This document shows positions 1 through 5,102 of a stretch of DNA of 5,626 nt, one piece after another. The translations under genes were made by a program, and so were the position numbers. The stretch lies in contig JAGTSD010000135.1 of the NCBI GenBank assembly GCA_018262135.1, positions 1-5,626 of the forward strand, read 5' to 3'. The stretch is from Pseudomonadota bacterium. Lineage in GTDB: Bacteria; Pseudomonadota; Gammaproteobacteria; Competibacterales; Competibacteraceae. The notes under the pieces were generated by a model. The model was given only the letters and a program-made list of their open reading frames with translations. It made no database searches and had not been told where the DNA came from. Within the stretch, counting starts at the first letter, position 1. The number at the start of each line of letters is the position of its first letter.

Positions 1-1228
1 CGTAATGCCACGAGAAGCCCACGCCCTGGCCCGGCAGGCCGATGTTGCCGAGGATGCAGGCGAAGTTGACGATGGCCCAATAGGGCATCTCGCCATGGTG
101 CGCACGCTGGATCGCCCACGAGCCGCACAACTGGGTGCGCTTGCTGGCCATCAGGTCGGCGAGTTCGCGGATCTTCTGCGCCGGAATGCCGGTGATCTTC
201 GAGGCCCATTCCGGCGTCTTCGGCGGCGTGCCGTCGGCATCCTTGCCTAACAGGTAGGCCTCGTAGCGGTCGAAGCCGACCGTGTACTGGTCGATGAAGG
301 CCTTGTTGTGCTTGCCGTTGCTGACCAGGTGATAGGCCATCGCCAGGAACAGCGCCGTGTCCGTGTTCGGAACGATCCGCACCCACTCCGAACCCATCGC
401 CTCGTCGGTCGTCGTGACCTGCGGGTTGATCGAAATGAACTTGACGCCGGCTTTCTTGATCGCTTCCCACCCCGCGTACATCTCGTGGTCGGCGACCGTG
501 TACTCGATCCGGTTGTTCTTGTCCGGGTCGCAGCCGATGAAGACGACCAACTCGGAGTGGTCGCGCAACTGCTCCCAGGCGGTCTGCGCGGAATAGACCT
601 CGAGGTCGCCGAGCACGAGCGGCATGATGACCTGCCCGGCGCCGGCCGAGTAGTCGCCGGTCGTCATCGAGGAACCGCCCAGCAGGTTGAAGAAGCGCCC
701 TTGCAGCACGTTCGGGCGGAAGATCCCGCCATGCGACCAGCCGCCGTAGCTACTGCTGAAGCAGCCCTCGTTGCCGTACTTCTCGATCGTGTCGAGGATC
801 GCCTTGGCCGTCAGTCCCAGGGCCGTGTCCCAACTGACCTGCACCCATTCGTCCTTGCCGCGCAGTTCGGGCTTACGACTGCCACCAGATTTCACGCCCT
901 CAAGGTAGCCCTTGCGCACGACCGGTCCGGCAATGCGGGTCTTGTCGTAGGTGCGCTCGATCATGCCCACCATCAGCATTTCGGTGGGCCGCTTGTCAGC
1001 CGCCGTCGGCGTAATCTTGGTGACCTTGCCGCGATCAACCGTGGCGATGAAGGGACCGTAGTGGTCGGCATGCGGCGCCGTGCCGGTGAAATTCTTCAGC
1101 GCGGCAAGCGCATCCTGCGGCTCGGCCAAGGCCGCTGCGAGCGCGCGCGGAATCGGCGCGAGGTGAAAACCGGCGAGAACCCCGACTGTGGCTCCATAGT
1201 GGAGAAATTGGCGGCGGCTGATGTTCAT
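1..1228 (-). CDS. Tat-exported molybdopterin oxidoreductase of the TorA/DorA/BisC (DMSO/TMAO reductase) family, N-terminal 409 residues
   Basis: This is a periplasmic bis-MGD molybdoenzyme that probably reduces an S- or N-oxide as an anaerobic electron acceptor. It is partial: the frame stays open to the left edge, giving about half of the usual 800 or so residues. The start is ATG at 1228-1226, preceded by GAGGAGA at 1242-1236 with 7 bases of spacing. The N-terminus, MNISRRQFLHYG, is a twin-arginine signal followed by a hydrophobic stretch, with AxA-type cleavage sites near residues 29-35. The first cysteine is residue 156, so the N-terminal Fe-S cysteine cluster of DmsA, NarG and FdhG enzymes is absent, as in TorA/DorA/BisC. 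GDYSAGAGQVIMP (191-203) holds the expected Mo ligand, Ser194. LEVYSAQTAW, QRAHHGE and the final GLPGQGVGFSWHY match conserved family blocks from memory. SYGGW (160-164) has the active-site Tyr of DMSO reductase/BisC, which E. coli TorA lacks. Family call is firm; the substrate is not. Confidence 0.93.
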   Translation of the reverse strand, partial: MNISRRQFLHYGATVGVLAGFHLAPIPRALAAALAEPQDALAALKNFTGTAPHADHYGPFIATVDRGKVTKITPTAADKRPTEMLMVGMIERTYDKTRIAGPVVRKGYLEGVKSGGSRKPELRGKDEWVQVSWDTALGLTAKAILDTIEKYGNEGCFSSSYGGWSHGGIFRPNVLQGRFFNLLGGSSMTTGDYSAGAGQVIMPLVLGDLEVYSAQTAWEQLRDHSELVVFIGCDPDKNNRIEYTVADHEMYAGWEAIKKAGVKFISINPQVTTTDEAMGSEWVRIVPNTDTALFLAMAYHLVSNGKHNKAFIDQYTVGFDRYEAYLLGKDADGTPPKTPEWASKITGIPAQKIRELADLMASKRTQLCGSWAIQRAHHGEMPYWAIVNFACILGNIGLPGQGVGFSWHY

Positions 1229-1235
1229 ACTGGAT

Positions 1236-1242
1236 TCTCCTC
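1236..1242 (-). promoter_or_regulatory. Ribosome binding site of the TorA/DorA-like reductase
   Basis: GAGGAGA on the minus strand lies 7 bases before the ATG at 1228. It is a near-perfect Shine-Dalgarno sequence. It fixes the start that carries the twin-arginine signal. Confidence 0.75.
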
Positions 1243-1278
1243 TGGGCGGTACGGGAATCGTTCTTTGTGCGGGACAGT

Positions 1279-1512
1279 TCAATTCTGCTCCAGTGCGGTC
1301 CGCGGCACAACGCAATTCGTTGCGCAAGTCCGCACCGCGTACCCATTCAGCTCATCGAAGTCCAGCGTGCGCTCGCTCATCGCCGTCGCGCCACCATCGC
1401 CGCACAGTTGCCGGAAGTAGCCCTGCAACTGCTTTGCCACGAATCGCGCGGTGTCTTCAGGGAAGCAAACGGATAACGATCTCTTGCCTCGCAGTCCTCC
1501 CGCCTCAAGCAT
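1279..1512 (-). CDS. Possible small hypothetical protein upstream of the molybdoenzyme
   Basis: I do not recognise this ORF. From ATG at 1512 it gives 77 residues, MLEAGGLRGKRS through to a TGA at 1281-1279. Upstream in-frame starts exist (ATG at 1527, TTG at 1578), but none has a clear Shine-Dalgarno sequence. The middle (VCFPEDTARFVAKQLQGYF) reads like an amphipathic helix. The C-terminal part has three cysteines but no CxxCH heme site. No signal peptide or membrane segment is visible. It ends 50 bases before the reductase start and lies on the same strand, so if real it could be the first gene of that transcript. It could equally be open frame by chance in GC-rich DNA, or the remnant of an older gene. 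It fills most of an otherwise gene-free stretch from 1229 to 1601. Confidence 0.3.
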   Translation of the reverse strand: MLEAGGLRGKRSLSVCFPEDTARFVAKQLQGYFRQLCGDGGATAMSERTLDFDELNGYAVRTCATNCVVPRTALEQN

Positions 1513-1527
1513 GGTACGGAATACCAT
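1511..1527. promoter_or_regulatory. Perfect dyad, 6-bp arms, possible operator
   Basis: ATGGTA (1511-1516), CGGAA spacer, TACCAT (1522-1527) form a perfect inverted repeat. It sits just after the putative terminator of the upstream Uma2 gene, at the head of the unit leading to the molybdoenzyme. A repressor or activator site is an inference. No standard -35/-10 pair could be fixed around it. Confidence 0.3.
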
Positions 1528-1532
1528 AGGGC

Positions 1533-1561
1533 AAAAATTCAACCCGGCTTTCAGGCTCGGG
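1533..1561 (-). terminator. Putative Rho-independent terminator after the second Uma2 gene
   Basis: Read on the minus strand, CCCG-A-GC, loop CTGAAA, GC-CGGG (1561-1543) makes a six-pair GC stem with one bulged A. TTGAATTTTT (1542-1533) follows it. It starts 41 bases past the TAG stop at 1604-1602. The interrupted T tract and the bulge make it a moderate candidate. If it works, it separates the Uma2 transcript from the molybdoenzyme unit. Confidence 0.45.
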
Positions 1562-1601
1562 GGCGGGTGAAAACCCAATCATATGACTGGTTAGGCTCAG
1601 A

Positions 1602-2447
1602 CTACGCGGGCGGTTCGATGCCCAGTTCCCGCAACCGCGCCGCCAGCCGCTCCGCCCGCTGGCGTTCCTGTTCCGCCTGCCGCACTGATTCTTCGGCCCG
1701 CTGGCGTTCCTGTTCCGACCGCTGCTCGGCTTCCATCGCCCGCTGTTGCTCGCGCCGGGCCAATTCCGCGCCGGTCGGAATCAGCCGCCCCTCGCGGTCG
1801 GCCCAGCGCAACCAGAGCGTCTCCGTCCCCTCGTATTCGCCCTGCCACAGGCTCAGACCCAGCCCGACCGCGTCCAGCAGGCCACCGACCTGTTCGATAT
1901 AACCCTGGCTTACCCCCGCGAACTGGTAGATGCGCAACATCCGATCCGACAACAGGCGCCAGGGATCGAAAATCACGTAGTATGGAATTCCAATCGCTTC
2001 GTACTGGCGCAACTTGCCGCCATCCTCGCCACCTTCCTGGTTGGAAACGATCTCCACCACTACCGCCGGCGACTTGCCATCCTGAACCCAGACGAAATAG
2101 GAACGATTGCCTTTCTGACTCAAATCCGGTCCCAGCCCCGGTATGTCCAACGCCAACATCACGTCGGGAACCAGCGGCGGCTGCCGCAGGGCGTAGAACA
2201 ACCCGACATTGGCCAGAGCCAGAAAAGCACGATGATCGGGCGCGCACTTCTCCGGGCCAGCCCAAGCGCTGTAAAGCGGTTCCGTCAGCAGTCGTTGTTG
2301 TTTTTCCGACAGAATATTATCCACGGGGGTATCGTTCTCGGTCACCAGGTTTTCCATTTCGCGTTCGGTCATGGCGCGCACTTCCGCCAGTTCCACTTCC
2401 CACTCCTCCAGCCGCCGGGATTCCGTCGCGATGCTGGCCACACTCAT
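1602..2447 (-). CDS. Uma2 family (DUF820) PD-(D/E)XK nuclease-like protein with C-terminal coiled coil
   Basis: The protein has 281 residues from ATG at 2447, chosen because GAGGAGA lies 6 bases upstream; a TTG 33 bases earlier has no such support. It belongs to the Uma2 subgroup with the N-terminal block LVTENDTPVDNILSEKQQRL (34-53), which I recall from cyanobacterial relatives. The restriction-endonuclease-like core follows: PPLVPDVMLALD (Asp95), then SYFVWVQDGKSPAVVVEIVS (Glu132), then GGKLRQYEAIGIPYYVIFDP (Lys145). These supply the expected D...E...K set. From about residue 225 to 275 the sequence is a highly charged Arg/Glu/Gln coiled coil containing EQERQRAE twice, 14 residues apart. 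It ends LRELGIEPPA, a common Uma2 ending. The protein should be cytoplasmic. The biological role of Uma2 proteins is not established; nuclease activity is inferred from the fold. It is the second of two tandem Uma2 genes and is followed by a putative terminator. Confidence 0.88.
   Translation of the reverse strand: MSVASIATESRRLEEWEVELAEVRAMTEREMENLVTENDTPVDNILSEKQQRLLTEPLYSAWAGPEKCAPDHRAFLALANVGLFYALRQPPLVPDVMLALDIPGLGPDLSQKGNRSYFVWVQDGKSPAVVVEIVSNQEGGEDGGKLRQYEAIGIPYYVIFDPWRLLSDRMLRIYQFAGVSQGYIEQVGGLLDAVGLGLSLWQGEYEGTETLWLRWADREGRLIPTGAELARREQQRAMEAEQRSEQERQRAEESVRQAEQERQRAERLAARLRELGIEPPA
1654..1717. repeat. 22-bp perfect direct repeat inside the Uma2 coiled-coil region
   Basis: Two identical 22-base copies (1654-1675 and 1696-1717, core CGCTGGCGTTCCTGTTCCG) are spaced by a 42-base period. 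That equals 14 codons, or two coiled-coil heptads, and encodes the repeated EQERQRAE. Identity at the DNA level suggests a recent in-frame duplication, or recombination that keeps the copies alike. Confidence 0.85.
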
Positions 2448-2575
2448 CAGTCTTCTCCTCGCCTGCCATCTTGATTGCAAAGTTTACCGCAACCCCGCGC
2501 AACGCCTTCGTGGACTGCTACAACCACGAACTGATTGATAGCCACCGCGTCTTTACCGAAAGCGTAGAGTTGCAA
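2447..2575 (-). CDS. Doubtful 42-residue ORF coupled to the second Uma2 gene by TGATG
   Basis: Between the two Uma2 genes a minus-strand frame stays open and ends in TGA (2449-2447), whose A is the first base of the second Uma2 ATG. This is the arrangement typical of translational coupling. The only usable starts are TTG at 2575 or later GTG codons, and none has a Shine-Dalgarno sequence. The product would be LQLYAFGKDAVAINQ, a hydrophobic VVVAV patch, then a basic C-terminus with two cysteines. I recognise no family. The frame also runs upstream into the 3' end of the first Uma2 gene, so it may be a chance open frame or a decayed gene end. Confidence 0.15.
   Translation of the reverse strand: MQLYAFGKDAVAINQFVVVAVHEGVARGCGKLCNQDGRRGED
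2454..2460 (-). promoter_or_regulatory. Ribosome binding site deciding the start of the second Uma2 gene
   Basis: GAGGAGA on the minus strand lies 6 bases before the ATG at 2447. It supports this ATG over the upstream TTG at 2480. The ATG also overlaps the stop of an upstream open frame as TGATG. Confidence 0.7.
2507..2530. promoter_or_regulatory. Perfect dyad between the two Uma2 genes
   Basis: TTCGTGG (2507-2513) and CCACGAA (2524-2530) are perfect 7-bp inverted arms around a 10-base spacer. They lie in the 144-base gap between the tandem Uma2 genes. No T tract follows on the minus strand, so it is not a standard terminator. A stem-loop in the shared transcript or a protein-binding site is possible. 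Confidence 0.35.
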
Positions 2576-2591
2576 CCGGATACTGGCAGGG

Positions 2592-3368
2592 TCAAAGATC
2601 GAAAATCCTTTCCGCCTGATCCACCCGCGCGGCGTTCAGCAACCAGCGCCGCAGAATCTCCCGGTCGTGGCAAGCCCGCAGGCGATCCTCAATAGTAGCG
2701 TCCACCACCAGTTCCCGCCCCCGCAACAACGCCAGGATCGCTTCCATAATTCCTTCCTCACGCCCTTCCTCGCGCACATCCTCCAGGTTGGCATAGCCGC
2801 GACGTTGCAGCAGATTGCGCAAGACCACTTCGTGCGCTGCATCACGGTCGAAAAGCGCCCGCACTGGCACCGGGTTACGCAGCACGCCGGGCAACTCCAG
2901 GGTATCGCTGGCGGTGTAGACCTGCATCGGCCCATCCGGGCGATGGACCTCCACCCGCTGGGGTCCCACCAGCCGCACCACCCACACCTGGCGCGTTCCC
3001 GCCGCCAGCAACTCGGCGACCTTGTCCTTCAGTTCGCGCTCGTCCCGACCGGGGCCGGCGTACTCCACCGCCAGCGGTGGCGCTTCAGTCAACCAGGTGT
3101 TATTTCCACTGGGCGGCGTCGCCCGCACCACCACATCCGGCGCTCGCAAGGCGCCGGGCTCGGGGCTGATACCGACATCGGCACCCGTCCACTGCACGTC
3201 GGGGTCGCTGTCCAGCACCAGGCCGCCGGTCAGGCTGCCCGAACCGTGTCGCCAGCCGGCGGGGGCGCAGTAAATGGGATGGCCGTTGGAAAGTTCGTAG
3301 CGGTCGCCATCACGCAACTGGTCAGCGCGAAACGGGCCACGGGTGAGGCGGTGGGGTTGGTCGGCCAT
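2592..3368 (-). CDS. Uma2 family (DUF820) PD-(D/E)XK nuclease-like protein with Rpn-like C-terminal tail
   Basis: The protein has 258 residues. The start is ATG at 3368, with AGGAG 6 bases upstream. The N-terminal [18 protein letters not shown] (21-38) is the usual Uma2 'RYELIDGE'-type block. The core follows with APDVVV (Asp78), [11 protein letters not shown] (Glu102) and [17 protein letters not shown] (Lys116), matching the family's PD...E...K layout. The usual EVLSPS is replaced by EYAGPG. After the nuclease fold (to about residue 165) comes a linker, then REEGREEG (about 200-207). The tail is helical and ends near [17 protein letters not shown]. This tail style is typical of Rpn/DUF4351-type PD-(D/E)XK proteins rather than of most Uma2 proteins. 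It is probably cytoplasmic; function unknown beyond fold. It heads the minus-strand unit, 137 bases from the divergent hemE, with a related but clearly different Uma2 gene 144 bases downstream. Confidence 0.85.
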   Translation of the reverse strand: MADQPHRLTRGPFRADQLRDGDRYELSNGHPIYCAPAGWRHGSGSLTGGLVLDSDPDVQWTGADVGISPEPGALRAPDVVVRATPPSGNNTWLTEAPPLAVEYAGPGRDERELKDKVAELLAAGTRQVWVVRLVGPQRVEVHRPDGPMQVYTASDTLELPGVLRNPVPVRALFDRDAAHEVVLRNLLQRRGYANLEDVREEGREEGIMEAILALLRGRELVVDATIEDRLRACHDREILRRWLLNAARVDQAERIFDL

Positions 3369-3505
3369 GGCAATCTCCTGATCGGGGCGCAGAATGCAAC
3401 ATCGAACTTAGAGTCATTATTACAGAGTTTTCGCCGTGGCTTTTCCATCCTCGCAAACCCCGATCATCCATAGACGCCAGTCGGGAACCTTGGCACACTT
3501 CACCC
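3369..3505. promoter_or_regulatory. Divergent intergenic region between Uma2 and hemE
   Basis: This 137-base spacer must hold, or lie next to, the start signals for both directions. On the minus strand TGTAATAAT (3424-3416) is an AT-rich, -10-like patch about 50 bases before the Uma2 ATG, but its -35 is poor. No convincing plus-strand promoter for hemE was found. TGATCGGGG (3379-3387) and CCCCGATCA (3459-3467) are perfect 9-bp inverted arms 71 bases apart, enclosing the AT-rich patch. The Uma2 Shine-Dalgarno sequence abuts the inner-left arm. Confidence 0.45.
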
Positions 3506-4585
3506 ATGATCGCTCCTCTCTATAATGACCGCCTGCTGCGCGCCCTGCGCCGCGAACCGGTGGATCGCACTCCGGTCTGGCTGATGCGCCAGGCGGGGCG
3601 CTATTTGCCGGAATACCGCGCCATCCGCGCCCGCGCCGGCAGCTTCATCACTCTGTGTCAGACGCCGGAACTGGCCTGCGAGGCCACCCTGCAACCGCTG
3701 GCGCGGTTTCCACTGGACGCGGCGATTCTGTTTTCCGATATATTGACCATCCCCGACGCTATGGGCCTGGGACTTTCCTTCAGCGAAGGCGAGGGGCCGC
3801 AATTCGCCCGGCCGGTCTGCTCGACGGCGGATATTGACCGGCTGGGCGTTCCCGACCCGGAGGTGGAATTGCGCTACGTCATGGACGCGGTGCGGCTGAT
3901 CCGCCGGGAGCTGGCCGGGCGGGTTCCCCTGATCGGTTTCGCCGGCAGTCCGTGGACTTTGGCGACTTACATGGTCGAGGGTGGTTCCAGCAAGGATTAC
4001 GCCCGGATCAAGGGCCTGCTTTACAACCAGCCCGATGCACTGCACCGTTTGCTGGACATGACCGCCCGCGCGGTGACCGCCTATCTGAACGCCCAGGTCG
4101 CGGCGGGTACCCAGGCGCTGATGGTATTCGATACCTGGGGCGGCATCCTTACGCCGCGCGCCTACCGCGAATTTTCGCTGGCCTACATGGCGCGAATCGT
4201 CGCCGGTCTGACCCACGCAGCCGAGGGCCGGCCTGTCCCGGTGATTCTGTTCACCAAGGGCGGCGGCGCGTGGCTGGAGGACATCGCCGCGACCGGCTGC
4301 GATGCGGTGGGGGTGGACTGGACCGTGGATTTGGGCGACGCCCGCCAGCGGGTGGGCGACCGGGTGGCGCTACAGGGCAATCTCGACCCAGCCGTGCTGT
4401 ACACCGCCCCCGACTGCATCCGCCGGCAGGTCGCGCAAGTCCTGGCTGATTTTGGCCCCGGTCCTGGCCATGTCTTCAATCTCGGCCACGGCATCCAGCC
4501 CGGGGTCGCCCCAGACGCTGTCCGGGCCCTGGTTGAGACCGTGCATGAATTGAGCGCGCCAGGCCATGCGGGCGCCGCGTCGTGA
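3506..4585 (+). CDS. hemE: Uroporphyrinogen decarboxylase (HemE)
   Basis: This enzyme (EC 4.1.1.37) removes four carboxyl groups from uroporphyrinogen III to give coproporphyrinogen III, in the cytosolic tetrapyrrole pathway to heme. It has 359 residues, close to E. coli HemE at 354, and is collinear with it throughout. Visible active-site blocks are [15 protein letters not shown] (Arg28, Arg32), [13 protein letters not shown] (Asp78), [16 protein letters not shown] (Tyr155), MVFDTWGG, and FNLGHGI (His328). These correspond to human Arg37, Arg41, Asp86, Tyr164 and His339 in the known structures. The ATG at 3506 aligns with the E. coli start (NDR.LRAL in both), yet no clear Shine-Dalgarno sequence precedes it. 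Translation may therefore be weakly initiated or leaderless; that is inference. It is the first gene of a likely operon with the Nudix and CBS genes, and diverges from the Uma2 gene. Confidence 0.98.
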   Translation: MIAPLYNDRLLRALRREPVDRTPVWLMRQAGRYLPEYRAIRARAGSFITLCQTPELACEATLQPLARFPLDAAILFSDILTIPDAMGLGLSFSEGEGPQFARPVCSTADIDRLGVPDPEVELRYVMDAVRLIRRELAGRVPLIGFAGSPWTLATYMVEGGSSKDYARIKGLLYNQPDALHRLLDMTARAVTAYLNAQVAAGTQALMVFDTWGGILTPRAYREFSLAYMARIVAGLTHAAEGRPVPVILFTKGGGAWLEDIAATGCDAVGVDWTVDLGDARQRVGDRVALQGNLDPAVLYTAPDCIRRQVAQVLADFGPGPGHVFNLGHGIQPGVAPDAVRALVETVHELSAPGHAGAAS

Positions 4586-4592
4586 GAGTATC

Positions 4593-4596
4593 AGGA
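4593..4596 (+). promoter_or_regulatory. Shine-Dalgarno AGGA bearing on the Nudix start
   Basis: AGGA at 4593-4596 sits 8 bases before ATG 4605, an ideal distance. The ATG at 4596 overlaps it and has only a weak GAGAG (4584-4588) 7 bases upstream. The true start may thus be 4605, three codons later. Confidence 0.4.
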
Positions 4597-5057
4597 TGAC
4601 GCGAATGGGGAATCCACGGCCAGCCCCGGTTCGGACCTTGTCCTCCGGCGTTGTGGTAGTGCACTGGAACCGCGACCATTACGACTACCTGCTCTTGCGC
4701 GCCTACAATTACTGGGACTTTCCCAAGGGCGTGGTGGAAGCCACCGAATCGCCGCTGGAAGCGGCCGTGCGCGAAGTCGAAGAGGAAACGACGCTGACCG
4801 GCCTGCGATTCCGCTGGGGCGACGTATACCGGGAAACCCATCCCTACAATCAGGGCCGCAAGGTAGCCCGCTATTACATCGCCGAAGCGCCGAATACCGC
4901 TGTGCGGTTGCCACCCAACCCGGCACTGGGCCGACCCGAGCACAGCGAATACCGCTGGGTGGACCGCGCTGAGGCCTGGACCCTGCTGACCCCACGGGTG
5001 CGGGCGATTCTGGAATGGACGGACAGCATCATCACCCGACCCATGCGGCGGCGCTGA
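4596..5057 (+). CDS. Nudix hydrolase, Ap4A-hydrolase-like (bis(5'-nucleosyl)-tetraphosphatase type)
   Basis: This is a cytoplasmic Mg-dependent hydrolase of nucleoside diphosphates linked to another moiety. The substrate is not fixed by the sequence. From ATG 4596 it has 153 residues; ATG 4605 (150 residues) is equally possible, and ATG 4566 would overlap hemE by 20 bases without a ribosome site. The domain begins at SSGVVVVHWN (16-25). WDFPKG (40-45) leads into the Nudix box at 45-67: G, then Glu51, then RE (59-60), then EE (63-64). This fits G-x5-E-x7-RE-U-x-EE-x-G-U except that the late Gly is Thr66. WDFPKGVVE resembles the WxxPKGhxE of the NUDT2/Ap4A hydrolase group, and YRWVD near residue 125 is also typical of the family. 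The gene lies 10 bases after hemE and 45 before the CBS gene, so co-transcription is likely. Direct metabolic coupling to heme synthesis is not shown. Confidence 0.92.
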   Translation: MTRMGNPRPAPVRTLSSGVVVVHWNRDHYDYLLLRAYNYWDFPKGVVEATESPLEAAVREVEEETTLTGLRFRWGDVYRETHPYNQGRKVARYYIAEAPNTAVRLPPNPALGRPEHSEYRWVDRAEAWTLLTPRVRAILEWTDSIITRPMRRR

Positions 5058-5102
5058 ACGGATTGCCGGATATACCCCCCATTCTGCTTGGAGAATCTTG
5101 CG

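Noticed and set aside
308..1420. Long plus-strand open frame (370 codons) opposite the molybdoenzyme
   Set aside because: The minus strand carries unmistakable TorA/DorA-family motifs; the plus product is His/Arg-rich with no recognisable domain and has no ribosome site, as expected of a shadow frame in GC-rich DNA.
1575..1590. Imperfect dyad around TCATATGA just after the second Uma2 gene
   Set aside because: Only the central 8 bases are a perfect palindrome and the flanks mismatch; such short palindromes are common, and a better terminator lies just downstream.
2481..2695. Plus-strand open frame across the Uma2-Uma2 gap
   Set aside because: It would run convergent into the 3' end of the first Uma2 gene, has no ribosome site, and shows no recognisable domain.
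2667..3473. Plus-strand open frame opposite the first Uma2 gene
   Set aside because: The Uma2 motifs are clear on the minus strand; the plus product is low-complexity His/Gln/Arg-rich and lacks a start signal.
3499..3526. Promoter-like TTCACC-N16-TATAAT at the start of hemE
   Set aside because: The perfect TATAAT encodes the Leu-Tyr-Asn of the conserved HemE N-terminus. A transcript from here would begin after the ATG, and no later in-frame start precedes the catalytic RQAGR block.
3500..4216. Minus-strand open frame opposite hemE
   Set aside because: HemE is certain on the plus strand; the antisense product has no recognisable motif.
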